A stretch of DNA of 64,000 nt from assembly GCF_910592395.1 (NCBI RefSeq), contig NC_088308.1, positions 21,717,501-21,781,500 of the forward strand, read 5' to 3'. Shown here piece by piece: positions 42,901 to 51,324 of this stretch (the stretch's first letter is position 1; each line of letters begins with the position of its first letter). This DNA is from Lineus longissimus (taxonomy: Eukaryota > Nemertea > Pilidiophora > Heteronemertea > Lineidae). The translations under genes and the position numbers were made by a program. The notes below the pieces were generated by a model. That model made no database searches. It was not told the DNA's origin and saw nothing but the letters and a program-made list of their open reading frames with translations.

Positions 42901-45900
42901 ACTTGAAGGTGATTACCCCCTCCTGTCCTGACCAGCGAGGAAAGGCAATTACTGCTTTGCCTTGGACGTAATTATGATACTTGTGGAGGAGGCCGGTGAG
43001 GTGTAGTGATCATTGCGATCGATGATTGATGCGAACCATGATTACCGGAAATTATTATCGCGACATAAGACAGTCTGATGAGCTTTAGGCTTGTTATTCT
43101 CAGGGTTTAGAGAGTAAGGAAGTGCTCCTTCCTGTTAATATCATTTCACATCCTGAATCTCATGGTAAATCGTGATAAAACCTTTGTGGTCAAGATGTCA
43201 TTTCATGGAAGTCTTCAATATTGGAAGGTGATCTTGGAATACAACATTGAGATAGAATTGAGTAAAGGCATTTAGTCTCTTGGTCTATAGAAGTGCCGAG
43301 TCCAAATACTGAGATCTTTTGGATACCCTGATATAAACCAGATGCAGTTGGCCACAGCCTCCCTGCTGCCAATAACTGTAGTCTTATTTTCAAGTCTCTA
43401 TACTCCTTATACCCAGGTCTCTATTAGAAGTGATATAAAAGCATTGGCAAATAAGCAGCTGTTGTATCTACAGTGATAAATCTATAATCATCGCACAAAC
43501 ACAATCTATTCTGTCCACCCACACACCGATATTTTTATATCTATTTTATGAAATATTGCTTTAGATTGGAAAAATCTAATCAAATGTGTTGATTGTGGTG
43601 TCCAGACGTGTCAGAGCCCGATACTACTGGATCAGGCGGTATAATCGGGCATCAGTGCCAAGATACCTACAAGTGGAATTAAACGTGACATGATACCGGG
43701 CCAGCAATAAATAATGAAATTAAGGGTGCGTGTTATATAGAGGGTGCTAAAGATGCCTGATGCATCCTGTGTGGTTGGTGCTAGATTTCTGCTCTAAAGC
43801 TTTGGCCAAAGTACCTCAGGTTTTGGCCTATATTTTAGCTCCTCCTGCCTGGTCTCTGTTATAGTACAGAGACAGCTGCCAGTACAGTTTCATTTTTGAA
43901 ACAAATGGAAGTCCAATGGCAGGTCAAGGGGAGGGACCCCCTCACCTATATCCTGTTTGGGAAAGTCTTTGCTCAGACTCCTTAATCCGCCCGTGGAGTT
44001 GTAAAACACAGATAAACATTCTCAAGCAGTGCAACATATTGTATTCTTTCACAGTTGACTGGAAGTGATATATCTAGCTCATGCAGTGAGCAGTCCTGAT
44101 AAATCTATTCCCTTTCCACCCCAGTGACTTCGAAGATGAGGACGGAAACATTTGACATGAATATACCATATACCATCATTCACTCGGTGTAATGGTATCG
44201 GGTCTGGTAGATTGGCTCTTGATCTTGGTACCACCCATTGGTACCCCTGGTATTGGGTTGGGTGATGCCTGACGATTGTCAAAAGTCAGGGTGGCTCTCT
44301 GATGTGTTTTTGATGATATGTATTCTTGGGACCAATACTTTGGGATGATTGCTTTTGCCTGAAGTGAGTAGAATGTCTGGGTGGCCCTCCACTAGATGCA
44401 TAATGCACCCGATGGTTGATTGTTCGGTATTCTCATGCCACTGACATTGGGAATTCTTTCTTCCAAAGAGCCAACGATGATAAAATAGAGCTTCTTTATA
44501 ATTCCATGCTTTCCATTACTCTTGCCTGGGTTTAAAGACTCGATTGATTATTAAAAGGCGTTCTAAGGAAAATAGATCAGATTCATATTTGCCTTGCCAT
44601 AAAACAAAAGGCGATGTACGGCACATGAATATGACATAGACATCTCTTCAGACGAAATCCCCTCCTAATGATTCAGTGGTTTCACATCACTGTTTGACAT
44701 GTTTGATTGTAGAAAATCAAATTTGTGCGCAATCTTTTCTCATTTTGGATGGAGATTATGAAGACATCTCTGTCTATGTAAATTGAGAACTCTGTGTGGG
44801 TGGGTGATATTTCAAACCAGTCTCTCATTAACATTCTGCCTGGCTTCTTTTCTTTTTGTCGAGGCGCTGCTTTGAGATTCATATGACACATTATCTTCTC
44901 ATTTCAATTTATACGATAATAACCTGATGTTTTTTTTCTAGGTCTTGCATGTCAAATCTCTACTTTTTTCTAGGAAGTTGGAATTTGCAGATTTCAGTGG
45001 CATGAGAGTTATTGACTGCAACCTTTGATGGGTCGAGCTGAAAATAATAAATTCTCACCATCATTTCTCATCCTGTCTTCTAGATTCAGCAAAAAGTGGT
45101 GACGTGGTCGAAAATCACACGAAATCAGACAACAAGGTCGGGTCAACAGTTGCGATAACGGACAGTATCGATAATCTTTCATTGTCATCGCACAGTAGCG
45201 ATACCACCAGTCTCCGGGGAGAAGAGGCTCAGAAGGCCAGCCCGGCAACGACGCTATTACGACCAAGATCGGGCAAGGAGTACCAGAAAGTCGATCGTAA
45301 GAAACTGTCAGAGGATATTTCACAACCTGAGCCGAGAACGCCGACCACTCCCACAGGTGTGTTCACTTTTGAGGAAACAATGATGAGCTCAGAGTCACCG
45401 TCTCGGAATTGTTATATTGGTGGGCGTGGAAATCATTCACCTAAGTCACCCGATAGTACTAGTACTAGTAGTGAAGGGCGGCCCATACCACCGAGGATTG
45501 GTGATCCAAACTATGTGGGCGCGAAGGATCGCGATCGTGTGTATATGAACTTGGACATGACACCACCAGGTACCCCCCCATCAAACTCATGTTACTCAGT
45601 TAGTCCACAGCCGTTAGAACAGACAAATCCGTATTTAAATTACGCTGAATTAGACTTGTCGCCGGGACATAAAAATCGGCCAAATGTGATGCGGGACACG
45701 CCTCAGGCGCGTCCGAAGGACCCTGAAATACCTATACAGTCAAGACCTCAATCCGCTCAAATCAACTATGCCGACCTTGACCTTATGCAGGCGAGCAAGG
45801 ACAATAAGAAAAAGGTGCGAAAACCTGTGCAGAGGGCGTCTTCTATTGAATATGCTCAAATTGACATGGTCTATACCGCAGCGTTATCTAAGACTGGCAA

Positions 45901-46063
45901 GGACCATGCAATATATCGTGAAGATCCGCCAGTCAGCAGTTTAAGACGTAGTGAGTCGTCAAAGAAGACTTCATCGCCATTATTAAGTGGAATAACGAAT
46001 TCTAGAAAGGGTCAGACAGGGTTTTTCCGCGACAGAAAGGGGAGCGCCTCGACTAATACTTGA
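3927..46063 (+). CDS. DOK7: Dok-7-like docking protein (PH + IRS-type PTB + long tyrosine-motif tail), whole gene
   Basis: Join of exons 3927-3983, 4070-4115, 7484-7705, 8030-8239, 10253-10378, 11327-14506 and 45084-46063. The total is 4821 nt, 1606 residues plus stop. Every junction is GT-AG; intron 1 is phase 0 and all later introns are phase 1. Residues 8-108 form a PH domain whose opening ([17 protein letters not shown]) parallels vertebrate DOK7; residues 109-212 form an IRS-type PTB domain ([12 protein letters not shown] followed by VAGVYILSS). The start ATG has A at -3 and G at +4 and matches the family N-terminus. The tail has YxxM sites at Y721, Y763, Y777, Y801 and Y824, YxN sites at Y484, Y620, Y663, Y706, Y881 and Y1434, and (L/I)NYAxLDL-type sites at Y1467, Y1509 and Y1537. 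In vertebrates Dok-7 is a cytoplasmic activator of the kinase MuSK. The motifs here predict membrane recruitment, then PI3K, GRB2 and SHP2 docking. The receptor in this animal is unknown. Confidence 0.88.
3984..4069 (+). other. Intron 1 (86 bp)
   Basis: A very short intron with donor GTCAGT and a polypyrimidine acceptor, TTCTTTTCAG. Removing it joins ENKK to WKTRW, which restores the conserved PH-domain tryptophan context. Confidence 0.85.
4070..4115 (+). CDS. DOK7: Dok-7-like exon 2 (PH domain)
   Basis: Codes for [15 protein letters not shown] plus the first base of an Asp codon, ending at GTGAGT. This aligns with the DOK7 segment containing W-K-x-R-W and K-x-S-P-x-A-D. The phase-1 end matches the start of exon 3. 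Confidence 0.88.
4116..7483 (+). other. Intron 2 (3368 bp), no other feature recognised
   Basis: I searched for a missing PH-domain exon and found none; the alignment to DOK7 is already continuous across this intron. The sequence is AT-rich. Around 4190-4440 it is richer in CpG and in GTGACGC/GCGTCA-like words. The ORFs in it (5047-5286, 6040-6258 and others) lack coding character. Confidence 0.6.
7484..7705 (+). CDS. DOK7: Dok-7-like exon 3 (PH domain, C-terminal two thirds)
   Basis: Residues 35-108. It starts by completing Asp35 and codes for [11 protein letters not shown] through the PH C-terminal helix, [11 protein letters not shown], whose tryptophan is the invariant PH-domain Trp. The acceptor is TTTCTAATTGTAG. 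The donor is GTGTGTGT, weak in consensus but giving the right phase. The exon is clearly protein-like, with alternating hydrophobic strands (YVIAITC, VVMIAF). Confidence 0.87.
7706..8029 (+). other. Intron 3 (324 bp)
   Basis: AT-rich with acceptor AATTCTTTTCAG. Nothing else seen. Confidence 0.8.
8030..8239 (+). CDS. DOK7: Dok-7-like exon 4 (PTB domain, N-terminal part)
   Basis: Residues 109-178. The strands [24 protein letters not shown] and the segment [11 protein letters not shown]...[11 protein letters not shown] match the IRS/Dok-type PTB fold. They follow vertebrate DOK7 closely at G-P-A-x-L-H, W-x-x-x-D-x-x-x-Y-G and F-I-F-E-x-G. The donor GTGAGT is strong. A TGACGTCA octamer occurs inside the coding sequence near 8128, by codon chance. 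Confidence 0.9.
8240..10252 (+). other. Intron 4 (2013 bp)
   Basis: Contains the inverted-repeat element at 8518-8832. Otherwise no feature recognised. The acceptor is TTTATTTTCAG. Confidence 0.75.
8518..8832. mobile_element. Inverted-repeat element (MITE-like)
   Basis: The arms at about 8518-8566 and 8777-8832 are imperfect reverse complements. Left: ACATGACTTGTTTTATTGAT, then AAAACAATGTAAAC. Right: GTTTACATTATACGTTG, then TTTTATCAATAAACCAAGTC. About 210 bp lies between them with no coding capacity. The shape suggests a non-autonomous DNA transposon; the superfamily is not identified. Confidence 0.55.
10253..10378 (+). CDS. DOK7: Dok-7-like exon 5 (PTB domain, C-terminal helix)
   Basis: Residues 179-221. 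[20 protein letters not shown] corresponds to the last strand and C-terminal helix of the PTB domain, followed by [18 protein letters not shown]. The donor is GTAAGTTT. It starts by completing Val179 and ends with the first base of Arg221. Confidence 0.9.
10379..11326 (+). other. Intron 5 (948 bp), nothing else recognised
   Basis: AT-rich, with a strong polypyrimidine acceptor CTCTTTCTCTTTCAG. Confidence 0.8.
11327..14506 (+). CDS. DOK7: Dok-7-like exon 6 (3.2-kb exon, phosphotyrosine and SH3-ligand tail)
   Basis: Residues 221-1280, a single disordered Pro/Ser-rich exon. YxxM sites: Y721 LDM, Y763 IDM, Y777 LDM, Y801 IPM, Y824 LEM (PI3K p85 SH2 type). YxN sites: Y484 INL, Y620 VNL, Y663 QNV, Y706 VNL, Y881 INV (GRB2 SH2 type). 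SH3-ligand stretches: PPALPPK at 458-464 and PPPLPPRK at 1229-1236. RSASLP at 1087-1092 fits a 14-3-3 mode-1 site. A basic patch, [12 protein letters not shown], starts at 1035. It ends EKRK at a GTAAGT donor in phase 1. If intron 6 were retained the frame would stop at 14655 after 49 non-conserved-looking residues. Confidence 0.92.
15001..15380. repeat. (CCAT)n/(CCGT)n tetranucleotide runs alternating with a ~65-bp unit
   Basis: Runs of TCCA/TCCG tetranucleotides at about 15001-15050, 15121-15160 and 15228-15312 are each followed by the same segment, which starts CGTCAACAC, includes GTGTTGACCTAG and ends TGATGTAACTCCG. This is a higher-order tandem repeat with microsatellite expansion in each unit. 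Minus-strand frames through it give Trp-Met-Asp-Gly repeats, which are an artefact of the tetranucleotide. Confidence 0.92.
15583..16873. repeat. 168-bp tandem satellite, about 7.7 copies
   Basis: GAGAGCCCCCAACGATTCC recurs at 15751, 15919, 16087, 16255, 16423, 16591 and 16759, exactly 168 bp apart. A diverged first copy starts near 15583 and the last copy is cut off near 16873. Internal copies are almost identical, while the leftmost copy carries many differences, as expected from unequal exchange. I see no open frame through the unit. Confidence 0.95.
22430..22490. repeat. Short degenerate CTACCTTG minisatellite
   Basis: Repeated CACCCTACCTTG and CTTACCTTGG words, with scattered relatives to about 22600. 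No function suggested. Confidence 0.4.
26556..26649 (+). CDS. Candidate alternative first exon, truncated duplicate copy
   Basis: From an ATG created exactly at the A-B deletion junction (26556) the frame reads [17 protein letters not shown], then KKLRKR, and ends in phase 1 at a GTAAGT donor (26650). It is the same frame as the full-length copy at 27310-27460. A difference within the shared coding part is GAC versus GAT, which is synonymous. Spliced to 45084 it would give Y-SAKSGD and the C-terminal tail. It may instead be a non-functional by-product of the duplication. Confidence 0.3.
27310..27460 (+). CDS. Candidate alternative first exon of the Dok-7-like gene
   Basis: ATG at 27310 opens 50 codons, [20 protein letters not shown], then [18 protein letters not shown] and KKLRKR, plus one base. 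The donor AGAT|GTAAGTTG (27461) is strong. The phase-1 end fits the last exon at 45084, giving Tyr at the junction. The peptide is basic with mixed composition, unlike the shadow ORFs nearby. The isoform would lack the PH and PTB domains and keep the C-terminal 326-residue tail. There is no transcript evidence, and no recognised domain. Confidence 0.4.
28740..28845 (+). CDS. Candidate alternative first exon of the Dok-7-like gene
   Basis: ATG at 28740 opens [14 protein letters not shown], then [21 protein letters not shown], 35 codons plus one base, ending at TCCT|GTGAGTG (28846), a good donor. Phase 1 again fits the last exon. The stretch is richer in CpG and GC than its surroundings. The frame is also open upstream to 28647. 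No domain is recognised, and the exon is inferred only from frame, donor and composition. Confidence 0.35.
29872..29879. promoter_or_regulatory. Perfect CRE palindrome TGACGTCA
   Basis: A full CREB/ATF-type site in the intron about 1 kb downstream of the candidate first exon at 28740. Other perfect copies lie near 42146 and 42844. Regulatory use is speculative. Confidence 0.3.
29930..30210. repeat. Degenerate ~100-bp direct repeats
   Basis: The words AATCTATTTATGGA, TATTCTTTT or TATTCTTATCC, CAGGCCTA and AGATAAAT recur in the same order about three times. Old and diverged. Confidence 0.4.
33070..33110. mobile_element. Possible pogo/Tigger-like terminal remnant
   Basis: ACAGTAGAACCTCTCTATAA resembles the terminal sequence shared by many pogo/Tigger-type elements and derived MITEs. 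Only one end is visible, so this is a weak call. Confidence 0.3.
35321..35342. repeat. Poly-C tract of 22 nt
   Basis: An uninterrupted C run, then GCCCC. Similar shorter runs are 1592-1605 (C) and 40698-40710 (G). Such tracts are prone to length error in assemblies. Confidence 0.9.
40150..40249 (+). CDS. Candidate alternative first exon nearest the last exon
   Basis: ATG at 40150 opens [18 protein letters not shown], then [15 protein letters not shown], 33 codons plus one base, ending AAAAAAG|GTATGT (40250). Phase 1 fits 45084 and gives Asp at the junction, exactly as exon 6 does. The frame is also open upstream to an ATG at 39982, so the true start could be further left. The sequence is GC-richer and more protein-like than its surroundings. 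TTAGTCAG just before the ATG could also act as a weak acceptor. No domain recognised. Confidence 0.42.
42844..42851. promoter_or_regulatory. Perfect CRE palindrome TGACGTCA (second copy near 42146)
   Basis: Two perfect TGACGTCA octamers lie within about 700 bp (near 42146 and 42844), the second preceded by a half-site GATGACGTCC. They are 2-3 kb upstream of the last exon. Function is inferred only from the motif. Confidence 0.3.
45084..46063 (+). CDS. DOK7: Dok-7-like last coding exon (C-terminal docking cluster)
   Basis: Residues 1281-1606, stop TGA at 46061. The acceptor CTGTCTTCTAG completes Asp1281. Motifs: Y1434 MNL (GRB2 type), [11 protein letters not shown] with Y1464 and Y1467, INYADLDLM with Y1509, and [10 protein letters not shown] with Y1537 and Y1544. 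The (L/I)NYxxLDL form matches the C-terminal SHP2-binding sites known in IRS-1 and also fits the general [IVL]xYxx[IVL] SHP2/ITIM-like pattern. The rest is Ser/Pro/Lys-rich and probably disordered. The exon is phase-compatible with exon 6 and with each candidate alternative first exon. Confidence 0.9.
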
Positions 46064-46346
46064 AGGGTAATGCAGGAATTCTGTAGATTTTGATGTTAAA
46101 CTTGCCTAGTTTGTGATTGTTACTCATGGAGGTGTAGCGTGTAATCGAGTCCTCTCGGTCATACTGGAGAAAGCCGGGTCTTACCGGGTCTTATTGTGTT
46201 GGTGCTTGCTTTGGAGTCAAGAGTGTAGATATGCCAGATTCTGTAAACTGCAACATTTTCACAGGCCCTTTACCTCGACCTGCAAAAATGACAATCTGAA
46301 AAAAAAATTTGGATTGGAAAGACTGAAAGAAATTTTGTCAAATCAA

Positions 46347-46352
46347 AATAAA
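46347..46352 (+). terminator. Candidate poly(A) signal AATAAA of the Dok-7-like gene
   Basis: The first canonical hexamer after the stop codon. A GTGTG-containing stretch follows within about 30 nt (CAGGTGTG, near 46375), as expected of a downstream element. Unproven. Confidence 0.4.
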
Positions 46353-49300
46353 ATTTGTGAAAAAATATTAAAACAGGTGTGAAAATCTTGCAGTTTACAG
46401 AATTTGATGATACAATATAGTGTAAGTCCAACAATAAGGAGGATGGATGTATATCCAGTTGACTCTTGCGAAAAATTTGTGATGGAAACTTGCTGCACTG
46501 CGGCTTCATTTTAACAAAACCATCGCAACTTTGCTACCACTTATTGATGCTCTGCATTGTGGCCAGTGAACGAAAAGGTGTCTGCAGTTATTTGTGGGGT
46601 CGCAGATTTGCAAGGGGTTCTTGAATGTGGCCCCTGAATTCTCTAAGATTATCATCTTTTATGATAAAGTCTTAGTTTACCAGAAGAAATTTGAGTACCA
46701 AGTGTGCCAATGCACAGCTTTTAATGCTGAAACGTATAGTAATCATTGAAGGTTGTTTTTGTGACTGTTAAAGTATAGTATTAGTAATGATGACGTTTGT
46801 GTGTAAATTTAAGGGACAACTTGGGCATGGAATTTTCCTGGCCAGGAGAATGATATCCCTGCCTGCCACCATACACCAACACATGTAATATTACACTCCT
46901 GCTGTTCTCTGTTAATGATTTTTTTGCGAGTCAGTTGTGGCCATGGCTTGTGAATTTCAGGCAGGCCTACGGTTACATCAAGTTCCAGTGAATCGTTTAT
47001 TGCAGTTTTATTATCTTTTTGGAGAAGTCGTGGCCCTGCTGGAAGCAATTTCATTATGAAAAACCAACATACCTCATGCCCAAGTTATCCCTTTAAGTTG
47101 TTTAATGTAAGTGATGGGTTACAGTTGAAATATTGGTCAGAAATGTGCCATAATGCTCAGGTTTATGAAAAGATTGTAGCCTTTCAGATAAAAAAGCAAT
47201 TTGTTAAAATGTGTGGCTGAATGAGGCTCTTTTTCTTGTCAGGGTAAATTGTAAATAGTAAAAATTGAAAGAATAGAAATCCTGATAATCTCATGCGAGA
47301 GAGCTGCATGTACATGTAGAGTGAGGATTGCTCAGCTATGAGCAGACGATCATTTGAGACTAGTAGGCCTCCTCATTGTCAACTTTGGAACTGAAATGGT
47401 CTAGCTGAGGATTAGAAGAAGAGGTGGGTTCAAGGCATCTGTTGACACTGTTAGGGTTTTTGGGAGTTTTATTTCAAAGGGCAGATTCAGGAGATTGAAA
47501 CAGAAGAATTGTGGTGGCTTTATGAGCATGTTTTCTATTTCATTTCACTATTTGAATATGAAAAGCATGCAATATTTTGGGCTCTGGGGGACTGCTCTTT
47601 TAGTTAGCACTTTGGTCAAAGAGTCGAGTATTGTTCTGTTGTGATTGGACTTGAATCATTTCCACAGCCGGGCACCATCTTAGTCCATCTACTGGTGGCC
47701 AAATGTTACAATTCACGTTATAAGAAATTACTGTACATTTGCCTAGCAGTGCATGCCTGCAATTCGTCTGCTGGAAAGATGACGTCTGGTTGTGAAAACG
47801 ATGAATATGTTCTCGTTATTGCCATTGCATTGTGAGTATTACATAACAATTGGTTAGTGGAGTGTCAAATGCTATGCCATAATGGCACTAGGTTTTTGTA
47901 CTGAATACTTTTGATGCTGTATCTTTGTTTTAACCTTGTTTGTTTGAAGAACGGTATCATTTAACTGAATTTGTGAATTGGCAGGAGTCATCATTTCATA
48001 CTTAAGATCTAAGATAATCTAAATGTGCAGGTTTCCTGGCAATTTATGAGTGACAGTAGGGAGTGAAATATCTTGCTTGTGTTCACCTCACCATTATTAT
48101 CCGCCTGCACGATAACGTGGGTTGAGTAAACATATTCACGGTTTGAATGTCTTGACGCATCTTGATGTCTTTGGTTATGGTTGACGTCGGAGTCCCCTTG
48201 GGCTCTCAACAAGTCCTGGAAATGGTATGCAGAGGGCTTGTTCTAGCAGTGCGTCGTTATAATGCTATTTTGACAACCAAGACCTTTGCATGAAACTTGG
48301 AAATTTAAAGATGGCATGCAAGTAAAGTATAATGTACTTTTGCATCCTTTCACATTTCTTGCACAGCTGGGTGAATTACGTCCACCCCAGCGCCTGTGTA
48401 CAATGTACTTCCCTGGCACTGCACCCAAGTGTAAAGGGCAGTCATGTGCCACCTGCCCTATGGGGGCTTGTGTACTTTACGCTCGTTAACAATGCACCAA
48501 AGCGTAAAATACAAATAAATCAACTCGGGAAATTTATAGATAATAGTCTAGCTCCCATCTGTTGGAATATCAATGGTTTAGGGTACATGATGGTGAATTA
48601 TGGTTTGGATATTGTACAGTGTGCCACGCGAGCTAGGTTTAATTGAGTACCTTTCAGTTACGGGTTAATGATAAATTGAATTTCGATACATTTTCACACA
48701 TATTTGGCCCACATCGAATTTGAATTCCATTATTCATTGGTTGTCAGCATAAACTTAATACTGCTCTAGATTATTGCGACTTTCTAAATAAGAATTTACA
48801 TTTTAGATCAAGTTATCGGTAAAATACATTTGTAAGTCTGCTTTAGTGCGTGCCCCATTTTTCTTATTTTCACTGTTGCTTCCATTTTTTTTCTCGTTTT
48901 TCGTTAAAAAAAGGAAGCATTAGTGTAGTTAGTAATAATTTCAAACAATTGGCAATGATAAAGGCCTGAATCCATTCCGACTTTCAGGCTTTTGTCATTT
49001 CCACTGGCCTTGTAGTCCCTCTTTCAATTGCTTAGACTCTAACTTGCTTTACAACTTGCAACTAAAATTGTGAGGAGAGAAAAAAATGTGATTTTTATCA
49101 GGTTCATTTTTACCCTTTATGTCGCAATTTGCATGTTCAATTTTTAAATCTTTGGCTGCAAATTCTTCCCATTTTACTGAAAATTTTGTCTTCCTTGGCC
49201 TTCTATCTTAAAAACTAACAATGTAAACTTTTTATGTGACCTATGTTGCCTTTATCTTCTATTTCATGTTAAAACCATGTGGTATTTTATCTTCGGTCGT

Positions 49301-49546
49301 CTTCCAAAATGCTACATTACTTAAATCATTTTCTGCATCATGGACTGAAAAGTGAAATTGGTGTGTTATCTCTTTCTGACTATGTGATAACAGCTTCTTT
49401 GATTTTCTTCTAACACTATTCGCTTTTAAGTCTTAAATTAGTACTTGTAAGTGTTATTCTCAAACAGGTCACGGTTGTTTAAAACATTAACTGGGCATTT
49501 TTCTTAGCCCAGTAAAGTAACTCCAATTGAAAGTGAATGCCAGCAG

Positions 49547-49659
49547 GGCCGGGTTGTTCAAAACAAGTTTTGTCATTAATATTGGCATTAAGTCTAAGGG
49601 CTTAACTCGAGAAGTTAATGCCAACGTTAGCGACAAAATTTGTTTCTAACAGCCCGGCT
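49547..49659. mobile_element. Foldback MITE-like element, ~113 bp
   Basis: The left arm starts GGCCGGGTTGTTCAAAACAA and runs through TTTTGTCATTAA to GGCATTAA (49547-49591). The right arm (49615-49659) is its reverse complement with a few mismatches, ending AACAGCCCGGC. The spacer is about 23 bp. Whole-element palindromes of this kind are typical of short non-autonomous DNA transposons. Family not identified. Confidence 0.75.
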
Positions 49660-51324
49660 CAGGTTTGATAGGATATAACTTGTTTTGAGCAGCCATGCCT
49701 GGATTTTAGCTTAAAATGATGATTTTATGATTTTTTGATTGACATTGTGATAATTATCAAATCAGGTTTCATTGAATGTCATAATGTTGAATTTGTTAGC
49801 GATAATGTTTTGAATGAACAACATGAAACTAAACTTGTTGATTAACCCTCCTATCTCGCAACGTTTAATGTAAATGCAGCCATACTATAGTTTAGATAAA
49901 GTTCATCTAGTGTCTTATTTTGTTTTGGTATTAAGATGTTTATTTTGAGAATTTGACATTTGTTGACGCTTTAAATTTTGTGTATTATTTCTTTTTATAA
50001 CATATGTCTTAAAGAGGATGGGGTGAGTTGGTATTTGCTATAAGAAATTGGTTATCATACAGACTTGCCTCATAAGCCATTAGTGTGTAAATGTGTGTAA
50101 TTTCACTACCCATTTTGCCCTTTAATAGCGAGAATTTTTTTTGGTGTACTTTCAGTGGAATTTCTGCAATTAATAGAACATAACCCATAATTATAATCAG
50201 TTCCCTCATTTAACGTAACTGTAATATTCTGACCATAAGTTTTGGTTTAGAAATGCACAGAAAGGGTAGATTTTGCTTGCAAGTGTAATATTTCAGAAGA
50301 TTCGTATCAAGCTGAATATAATCGGACTCGAAAGTTGGGTAACGTGTTTCATGTCCTTTTAGGTTCACCTTGATACATGCATGTAAACTTCCTCATTGGC
50401 ATGTGACGTTGCTTTCAATCCAATGGTGTGATCCAGAAATTCTTCGTTGGGTTTTTTTAAAAGGGGGCGTATCTTGAGATGGTGGAGGGGGGCAGAACTA
50501 AGTTGACCGCGCTCCTACATTAAGGGAATTTTTTTTATATACATGTATCAGAAAATATACGCTAATGCTCTAAAAACGATTAGTGCAAATTTTCTGTCTA
50601 TTTGCAGCATTCTTCTGACTGGAACACTGTAATTATCATAAGTGCCAGCCTCGGTTTATTTGGAGCTCAACGTCGCTCTAAACTTTGAAAGTTACTTGGA
50701 TATTCATGTGTATTGCACTGTTGAAATATACAAGTATTAGGCAAATTTAGAGTGACATCAACCGTACAACAATGTTTCGAAGAGAGAAATGTATGGAAAC
50801 CTGATTCTTTCGTTACCTTTTGGCCAAGCTTTCTCATTTTAATAAAACGAGTTTTAAACACCTGCATCTGCGTTTTGATGGACTTAAATGATATTTCAAA
50901 ATGACAACAAGGCTGTTATAAAACACTTAAATTAATTTTATCTCTTATCTCAATCGTCTTGAAATAGTCTCTTTTAAACTTTTTGGCCAAACTCTACTGA
51001 TCATAAATAAATCAGTGTTGAAAGTGAACAGTCGTCCCACTTCATTTTAATGGGTGGCTGGGTTTACTGATATTATGCAGTACTGATATCATATGTACTG
51101 GTAGCCGCCGGGTCTTCTGAAGTTGGGATGGACCGATTGATAGGATATCGAAAGCATGGTATTATCCATGATAATCGAACATTGTTTGTCATAATAGAAT
51201 CATGGCAGCCGTTATTTTCATAATCATCGTGGTATTTATGTAGCATCAAAGTGTATTTTCATAAAGGCTAAATAATAATATCTTACATAAGAATTTGTAT
51301 TTGTCTTTACTACTTGGTTGTGGG

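Larger units (their letters stand above)
14507..45083 (+). other. Intron 6 (30.6 kb)
   Basis: A giant intron separating the main tail exon from the last exon. It holds CCAT repeats, a 168-bp satellite, a tandem duplication and several candidate first exons, each listed separately. Large stretches (about 16880-26190, 30880-40140 and 40250-45083) show no gene or repeat I can support beyond the short tracts listed. Extra phase 1-1 cassette exons cannot be excluded by eye. Confidence 0.7.
46064..51324. other. 3' UTR of the Dok-7-like gene, then intergenic sequence
   Basis: No credible coding region. AATAAA at 46347-46352, about 285 nt after the stop, is the first candidate poly(A) signal. Others occur near 48513 and 50841, so the true 3' end cannot be fixed. 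A foldback element lies at 49547-49659. The rest is AT-rich unique sequence. Confidence 0.5.

Noticed and set aside
48009-48212. Minus-strand ORF with hydrophilic composition (NHNQRHQDASRHSN)
   Set aside because: No flanking splice sites, domain or neighbouring exons could be found.
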